64,000 nt of DNA from Laguncularia racemosa (lineage: Eukaryota > Streptophyta > Magnoliopsida > Myrtales > Combretaceae): contig JBBMOL010000118.1 in the NCBI GenBank assembly GCA_037954665.1, positions 496,001 to 560,000 on the forward strand, in the 5' to 3' direction. The first letter of the stretch is position 1. Each line of letters opens with the position of its first letter. Positions 57,325 to 64,000 of the stretch are shown one piece after another. A program made the translations under genes and the position numbers. The notes beneath the pieces are model-generated. The model saw only the letters and a program-made list of their open reading frames with translations, did no database searches and was not told the origin of the DNA.

Positions 57325-59085
57325 TTTTTAGCTTTATTGAAGCAATGCTCACAAGTATGAACTTCCTCGCAAATTTTATCAAGCTGGTGATGCAATGCAT
57401 TTCAACCCCAAAATTCTTTTTCAATATCAATGGAGAATTGGTTGGTTTCATCCATAGCTCAAGAGGCCTTAAACAAGGTGATCCAATGTCCCCGTACCTG
57501 ATTGTTCTTGGCATGGAAGTCTACTCAAGGATTTTAGGGCAACTTATTGATAACTCCAAATTCTCATATCACTAGAGATATAAGAAAGATCGACTCACAC
57601 ATTTGCGTTTTGCAGATGATCTGTTAATCTTTTGTAAGGAAAATCTCGAGTCGGTCAAAGTGATTAAGGAATCTCTAGAAACTTTTGATTCTGTCTCAGG
57701 TCTCAAAGTAAATAGCAACAAGAGCCTGGTGTTCTTATCAAATATACCTCCTCCAGCAAAGGATCAGATACTACAGATGATAGAGTTTAAAGAAGGGAAA
57801 CTCCCCATCCGTTACCTTAAGGTACCACTTATAGCTTTCAAACTCTATAAAACAAATTGTGAAGTCCTAATTGATAGAATTTTGGCCAAAATCAATTCCT
57901 GGACCTCAAAATTCTTATCCTATGCAAGACGACTTCAACTTATAAAGTCAGTCCTATTCTCAAGGCAGGTTTATTGGGCTTCTATGTTTATTCTTCCAAA
58001 AAAGGTAGTGGAATCCATTGAAAGACTTATGCGTAACTTTTTATGGAGTGGAAGGTCTAATATTTCAAAGAAAGCTAAGGTAAGATGGCAAGAAGTATGC
58101 ACATCACTTGATCAAGGGGGTCTGGGCATTCCGAAACTTAAAATATGAAACAAAGCAGCCCAACTCAAACATATCTGGCACTTATGGTGACCCAGTAAGA
58201 GGTGTTTGGAGTGAATGGGTTCATTCCAATTTCCTCAAAGGAACCTCATTTTGGGAAACTAAAAAACCTGCCAAGTGTTCTTAGAGCCGGTACAAACTGC
58301 TGAAACTTTACCAGATAGCAAGAGGTATGTTTAAATGGGAAGTGGGTGATGGTCTATTTATATCTCTATGGTCAAACTTTTGGCTACTAATTGAACCTTT
58401 AAACACACTAGAACAATATCTACTTCAGGGCTTCGTTTGAATGCTAAACTGTGCTCAATTATACAAGGCAATGGTTGGGAATTTCTACAGAACAATTTTT
58501 GGAATGGTTTCACAATACCATCAAATATAATACCTGACCCCAAAAAACTGACAGGTTTATATGGGATAAGGAGTTATCTGGAATATTCTCTATCAAAAGC
58601 GCTTATAAGGACTTATCTAATCAAAATGTTAACGTTCCTTGGGCCAAGATGATTTGGAATAAGTATTCCATGCCACGACACTCATTTATCATGTGGCCAG
58701 CTTAGAAAAGGAAACTTCACACTCTTGATAAGCTTTATAATTGGGGAATATCTATCTCAACAACATGCTTCCTATGTTCAAATGGAAATGAGAATCATGA
58801 TCACTTGTTTTTCGAGTGTACATACTCAAAACAAGTCTGGAAATTAGTCTTGACGGAACTTTATTACCCAATATCCTTCCTTTCTTAGCATAATGTAACA
58901 ACAAGACTAATGCACCTATCACCAGGAAGCTACCTAATGACACCAGTATGGAGAGTAGCACTTATAGTAGCAGTGTATTGCATTTGGAGAGCAAGGAACT
59001 CGACTCGCTTGGGATCCCCACTACCTCAACCAATGTTCTTGGCTAGACAGATTTTAGCTTATTCTAAGCTTCTTATACCGTGAAT
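57318..59085 (+). pseudogene. LINE-A2 ORF2 C-terminal half
   Basis: RT with RGLKQGDPMSPYLIV (about 57460-57505) and an intact FADD box (57606-57617), then LPIRYLKVPL, thumb, NFLWSGRSNISKKAKVRW (about 58033-58088) and the zf-RVT end (CIWRARNST near 58980-59005). The frame is open for 181 codons (57603-58148) but stops at 57573, 58146 and later. The RT box is intact, unlike most elements here, but the endonuclease is missing. Confidence 0.87.
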
Positions 59086-59218
59086 TTGGTTTTACTCTGT
59101 ATTTATAAAGTTGTGAAATTCTAGCTCTAGGACTAAATTTTACTATAACTCACTACCACGTTTAGCGGATGTACATTCTTTCTCATTAATACAATTAATT
59201 ACTTACCAAAAAAAAAAA
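57325..59218 (+). mobile_element. LINE-A2: 5'-truncated LINE, relative of LINE-A1
   Basis: Starts in the RT domain near 57325, at almost the same point as LINE-A1 enters the window, and ends in an A-rich tail at about 59207-59218. Sequence is collinear with LINE-A1 throughout, including the same stop codon (57573-57575 here, 256-258 there). Its 3' tail directly abuts the 3' end of LINE-B4, which runs the other way. Confidence 0.9.
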
Positions 59219-59304
59219 GAGATTTACATCCGCAAAATGGTTATTTGGCATTACTCACTATTTACAAACTTTTGTTAGATGTAATGACCCCTGATTTATT
59301 TCAG

Positions 59305-59843
59305 TGTTACACACGAGGTTTTTCCCACGTTCACATGACACAATAGTGCCGTTCAAACGGGTATATTCAAGGGGGAAGTCAAAATCGAAGTGTGGATGAA
59401 CTGCTATGTTGCTGTTCGCTGTAAGGTCCTAGTTATTATTTCTGTTGTTGTTGTGTTGCTGTACATCCTAGTGTAGAATAGTGGGTCTGTATGTTCTGTT
59501 ATTGTTGTGTTGGTAGTGGTTTAGTGGGTCTATGAGTCTGTTATTGTACCTCAGTAGGCTGTCCTTAGTGAGTCTAGGTTAGTGGAAGTGTGGAGTCAGA
59601 ATAGGGAAGACTGCATGGGCAGTTACATTAGGAGTAGTGGAAAGGGTAACTGCAAAAAAAATGTTGTACAAAAGGAGTTTTACCCCAGCAATGAAATCAT
59701 GTTCAATTCTTTCCAAACAAATTCCAGTGTTTGTCATAGGATTGAGATTGTAGGGTTCTCTCTATAACGAGCCCTAAAAATGAGATCATCAGGTTCTCTC
59801 CCTAATAAGCCCGAAAATTTATTTAACAATCGATCCTGTAACA
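59305..59843. repeat. Putative solo LTR inside LINE-B4
   Basis: 539 bp with short inverted ends TGTTACA and TGTAACA, the usual TG...CA form. It includes GAGGTTTTTCCCACG, a phrase common in plant copia LTRs. No internal region, primer site or second LTR is next to it, and no target duplication is clear because LINE sequence is deleted at the junction. The unit could instead be a filler segment of another repeat. Confidence 0.5.
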
Positions 59844-59849
59844 GTTTGT

Positions 59850-62800
59850 CTTCTACAACTTGATTTGGGCAGATATTTAGAAGGATATTAAAATTGTTCC
59901 AAAACTGTCCTTGAGGTAAAACCCATTCTCCATTCTCAATCAGGCTACAAACTCTGGCATGATGGGGTAGACCCGAGAAAGCTATTTCCATTGCATTCAC
60001 TATTTTATCTAACAGACCTTGTGGTAGCCAAAAGTCAAACCAAAAGAGAGATTGATAGTCCATTTCCCACTCTCCATTCAAGTAATAGTCTTGCTTGATC
60101 CCTTAATTTTAGGAGTTTCTTCCAAGTCCAAGAGCATGATGAAGGAGTTTTAATTGACCAAAAACTCCTTGCCTTAAGGAAAATAGTGTGTATCCAATCC
60201 ACCTGGATGACTTTAACACTATTGTTGCATAATTACCATATGTGCTCGAGTTGAGCTGCTTTATTCCATAGTTCAAGTTGTGGCAATCCCAAACCCCCTT
60301 CAACCAAAGGAGTGCAAACCTTTTCCTATCTTATTTTAGCTTTAGTTGCAATGTTAAGTCTTCCACTCTAAAGGAAATTCCCCATCAACTATTCTATTTT
60401 TCTTATGACTTTCTTTGGTAGCATAAAAATTGAAGTCCAAAACACTTGCATTGCAAAGATAACCAACTTTAGAAGTTGCAATCTCCCTGCATATGAGAGA
60501 AATTTGCTTGTCCAAGCTTCCAATCTTGATGCTATTTTTGATACCAACAAATCACAGTCCTCCCTTTTTAATTTGTTGAAATGAGAGGAACCCCTAAGTA
60601 ACGTATCGACAATTTCCCTTCTTGAAATCCAAAAGCCTCAAGTGCAACTTCCTTCATAGTCGAATTTACATTTAAGAAGAAAAATTTACTTTTGGCTAAA
60701 TTGGCTTTAAGTCCTAATATAGCTTGAAATTCCAATAGTACTTCTTTAATCTTCATGATGGATTTAATATCTCCTTTACAAAAAACCATAAGATCATCCG
60801 TAAGGCAAATATGGGTAATTCTCACCTTCTTACATCTCTAATGGTAAGAAAACTTTGGGCTTCTAGCTTTCTTCCGGAATAATCCTGACAAAACTTCCCT
60901 TGCAATCACAAACAAATAAGGTGAAATTAGATCTCCTTGTCTTAGTCCCCTCTCGCTAGGATGAAGCCAACAAGTTCCCCATTTAAATCAATAGAGAATC
61001 TTGGTGTTGTGAAACATTTTATTAGAAGTTTCGTTAAATGGGTAAGAAACCTTATACACGCAAGTGTTTTTTCCAGGAAATCCCAATTTAGTGTATCATA
61101 AGCTTTCATGATGTCTACTTTAATGGTACATCTAATAGAACCACGATTGTTGTGATACCTATGAACCAGTTTTTGTGCAATAAAGATATTGTCAGTGATT
61201 TTTTGGTTTGGTACAAAAGCATATTGCTCCCTACCAATTAAGGAGCTTAAGACCATTTTAATCTAGGCTGTAAGCACTTTAGATATGACTTTTATAGATG
61301 ACATTACAGCAAGATATGGGTCGGAAATCCACCAATTTTGATGCATTTGTGATTTTTAGCACCAAAGTAATAATGGTACTATTCACCTGTTTAAGGAGTG
61401 ATCTTGATTAAGGAAATTCATAATGGCTTTCGTGATATCTTTCCCAATTATAGGCCATGTTACTTTGAAGAATTTTGCAAAGTATCCATCTGACCCAAGA
61501 GCCTTACTGTTTGATTGGTTGAAAAATGCTTCCTTAATTTCTGTTTCCAAAAAAGGTGAATTTAGGAATTCCACTTGTTGGTCATTTAGCTTCCAATATA
61601 CTACATTTTCTACTTCTATTTCATTTTGCACCCCATTAGGCTTTCCAAATAGTTTAGAAAAATAGGACACCACTTCCTCTTTTAAAGCCTCATCCCGACT
61701 ACAACAGAGCCATCTTCCTTTTCCAGAGATTGAATCTTGCTCCTATTATGTCTTTGAATCATGGCTTTATGAAAAAAAGGAAGTGTTCTTATCTCCAAGA
61801 GCTGGCCATTTGATTCTAGACTTTTGCTTAAAAAAAACATTCCTCTACATTCCTCAATGTGTAATATTTTTGGAAAGCTTCCCTTTCTTCCTTAATCATT
61901 ATCAAGTCCCCTTGCCCTATTGAGTTTTGGATAGTACTTAATCTTTGTTTGGCTTGGCTCACTCTATTGGATATATTAAAAAACTCCTTTCTATTCATGC
62001 TTTTCAACGCAACCTTAAGGATTTTAAGCTTTTCTACCACTTAGTAGAGTTTTGACCCTTTCAAGCTAGTTGTCTAAGCTTTTGACACCAAACTTAGAAA
62101 TTGCTCCCTTTTTGTTCAAAATTCAAAGAATTTAAATGGTGATCCCATCCTTACAATAGAAAATTGCCCACAAACCATGCACACCGCATGGTCAGATAGT
62201 AGTGGGGCAAGAAATGTAGCTTCTACTTGCGAGAATCTATTTAGCCATTCCATATTCACTAGGACCCTGTCAAGCTTTTTTAATATTGGAAAATCACCCT
62301 GTTTATTTGACCATGAGTAGAGATTGCCTACAAATCGTAAATCATCCACTTCTACCATGTCAATAAATCTTTTGAAATCTAGGTTTCCTTGGTTGATTCT
62401 CCCATTACCTAAGTTTTCCGATATGCTTCTAGTCACATTGAAATCACCTAAGATGATCCACGGTTTATCCACCAATGCTGTTGCAATATTCTCCAACTGA
62501 ATCCATAGTTGTTTCTTTTCCATGGGTGTGTTTGAAGCATCGACAAAGGTCGTCATAAAAGATATATTTGCTCTACTATTTATACAAGAGCAATGAATAA
62601 AATGGGCATGTTCTTTAAGAACTAGTACATTCCATGTTCTCGCATCCCATCTTATCCAAATTCTCTTCCTGGCCACACTATTAATGGCAAAATTCCATGA
62701 ATGACTAATGGCTTGTTTGATCTTATCTTTAAACAAGTGGTTTACTCTAGTTTCAAGTAAGCCCACTAGAGATATAACATTGTCATTACATAATTTTCTT

Positions 62801-62855
62801 ACACCGGCTGCCTTGATTGGGTCGCTAATACCCTAACATTCCAAGCCATAAAATT
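59850..62855 (-). pseudogene. LINE-B4 ORF2 (endonuclease and reverse transcriptase), broken
   Basis: Begins MAWNVR at about 62850, with a one-base loss just after. Endonuclease motifs are kept: LLETRV (about 62760), WIILGDFNVTRS (about 62465-62430), LSDHAV (about 62198-62180). The 216-codon piece 62766-62116 is open. Then SNSKALGSDGYF (about 61530-61495), RT entry, REQYAFVPNQKITDNIFIAQ (about 61235-61175), and the catalytic box LTDD where FADD is usual (about 60805-60795). The thumb follows to 59850. Stops occur between these blocks. Confidence 0.87.
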
Positions 62856-62899
62856 AATTATTTGTTAGTGAAAATTTTCAAGTAAATAGGCGCTTACGG

Positions 62900-63936
62900 C
62901 GCTAAAAAATTTTCCTCCTTTGTTTGTGGTTTGATGAACTCTTTCCACTAGTAGAGGAAGACCCCAGAGTGTTTTCCCTTTAGCATACCCTGCTGTCTAT
63001 AACAGTAATCGCCAGTTTGTCTTGGTGTGTCCTCCCTGTCACTCAACTCCTTTGATTTTTTGTTCTTCAGAGTAGGTGGCTTCTCTTTGTTCTCATCCTC
63101 TAAAGTTTCTAGCACACATGAAGGACTAACTTCCTCCTAAGGTTGTGCTATTTGGGTCGGAATGCAAGGGTTTTCTTCTTCTTCATTTTTACTTTCTTCC
63201 TTTCCTTTCTTCTCCTCTTGTTTACTGTTCTGTTCCTCATCATGGACGGATCTATTTTCTTCAATTTCCTTGCCTATTTCCTCATTTGCATCCCCTCTAC
63301 CAACTAGTGATTTCTCTCTCTTCTTATATTTCTGCGTTCTTTCTTTTTTTTTTCCGATATTGGTTGATCATCCTTAGCAGGTTCGTCGGTTTTGGGCATC
63401 TTTCCCAAACACGAGTGTCTGAATACTTTGCAATCCGAGCACCGTGGAGGCATCCACTAGTACTCAACTTCAATTTGAGATATAAAGTCATCCTCACTAA
63501 TGACTTCAACCTAAAGCATGGGTTATTCCCTTGCGTCAATTTCAATAAGGACTCTCACTTGGTTTACTCTCCCCCTGAAGGTTGTCAACATATCAACTTG
63601 TATTGGCTTACCCACTACACTAGCAATATGGCTAATTCATTCCATGTCAGAGTACTCATATGGTATCTTAGAGAACAAGACCCAAGCCAAAAGAACAGAA
63701 GGTTGTGGTTTTTCTGGTGACATGCCTCTTCTTCATTTTTGCAATACAAGGAACCTTTGAGCAAAATACCATGGTTTTGCTACAATTATATCCAAGTTCG
63801 TCAAAGAACTGAAACGGAAGTAGTAAAATCCCTTTTTATTTCCCAAAACATTTAGGAATCCAAAATCCTTCCAAAGTCGGAACACTATCGTTCTCACTAG
63901 GGAATAAGGAATTTTTTGACCTAGAGAATATCCCAC
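62900..63936 (-). pseudogene. LINE-B4 ORF1 (DUF4283-like, charged C-terminus), broken
   Basis: Minus strand reads GYSLGQKIPYSLVRTIVFRL then WKDFGFLNVLGNKKGFYYFRF (63933-63820), the DUF4283 pattern also present in LINE-C ORF1. It continues VEIDAREQ-like (about 63545), PPRCSDCKVFRHSC (about 63455-63410) and a long Lys/Glu-rich tail (63370-63060) typical of LINE ORF1 C-termini. A stop follows LVLQK at 63733. The true start lies at or beyond the right edge. Confidence 0.78.
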
Positions 63937-64000
63937 AAGGGTTGATTTCCAATGCTCAGCACCCTACTCCGCAGCTCTCTCCGAAATATGGACAGTTGTA

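Larger units (their letters stand above)
59219..64000 (-). mobile_element. LINE-B4: longest LINE-B copy, runs off the right edge
   Basis: The 3' end (about 59219-59304) and main body (59844-64000) are separated by a putative solo LTR, with about 600 bp of LINE sequence missing at that point. The minus strand reads ORF2 from about 62855 to 59850 and ORF1 from the right edge to about 62900. It is the only LINE-B copy with ORF1 and a full endonuclease. Confidence 0.88.

Noticed and set aside
63145..63720. 191-codon plus-strand open frame
   Set aside because: It is the opposite strand of the Lys/Glu-rich ORF1 tail of LINE-B4; the phenylalanine- and serine-rich product reflects that complement.
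1..64000. CRISPR array, prokaryotic operon or viral genome
   Set aside because: No regular short repeat-spacer pattern and no prokaryotic or viral gene set; direct repeats are all explained by LTRs, target duplications or small tandem duplications.

Overview
This is nuclear DNA from a eudicot plant. No viral, bacterial or organellar gene cluster is visible. The evidence is one split plant gene with canonical GT-AG introns, embedded in a dense mosaic of Ty1/copia LTR retrotransposons and L1-like LINEs that carry plant-type gag, zinc-knuckle and zf-RVT domains. Very long introns full of LINEs suggest a woody eudicot, but the species cannot be read from the window.

Host gene: eight exons on the minus strand (55258-55190, 31086-30994, 30915-30865, 30707-30624, 29437-29346, 27069-26914, 26805-26721, 7805-7694) join in frame into 247 codons. 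They encode the end of a C2 domain, two EF-hands, a CxxC segment and the start of the decarboxylase domain of a plant PSD2/PSD3-type phosphatidylserine decarboxylase. The gene continues past both visible ends: no first exon is seen upstream of 55258, and the catalytic C-terminus should lie below position 1. Two introns are about 24 kb (31087-55189) and 19 kb (7806-26720). Almost everything else in the window lies inside or beside introns of this gene.

Layout: 1-1857 LINE-A1 (+); 2242-7486 copia-1 (+); 7694-7805 exon; 8714-9039 and 14020-15000 an old copia (copia-2b, -) split by copia-2 (9040-14019, -); 15005-16425 copia-3 (-); 16464-17476 LINE-B1 (-); 17477-18440 copia-4 (+); 18577-24078 nearly complete LINE-C (-); 24079-24811 LINE-B5 (-); 24830-25620 copia-5 integrase remnant (-); 25918-26617 a MITE-like inverted-repeat element; 26721-31086 six exons, with a 1.3 kb non-autonomous LTR element (27840-29167) in one intron; 31684-40262 LINE-B2 (-), split by copia-D (31882-37170, +); 40918-42240 LINE-B3 (-); 42241-48085 copia-E (-), split by a hAT-like element (43890-45275); 50146-55102 copia-F (+); 55190-55258 exon; 57325-59218 LINE-A2 (+); 59219-64000 LINE-B4 (-), containing a putative solo LTR.

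The most unusual object is a 360-bp copy of the host gene's own EF-hand exon plus the following intron, lodged inside copia-D at 33609-33968. It seems to join the end of the preceding exon without the intron between them, has no indels against its source, and is flanked by a 16-bp direct repeat. It looks like reverse-transcribed, partly spliced pre-mRNA that landed in a retrotransposon within an intron of the same gene, in antisense orientation. The host pre-mRNA could therefore fold into a hairpin of about 350 bp.

Every element examined is disabled. The changes seen are largely G-to-A or C-to-T: stops at Trp or Gln codons, and Asp-to-Asn or Glu-to-Lys at catalytic residues. Element boundaries come from reading repeats and target-site duplications by eye; no alignment or database search was run.
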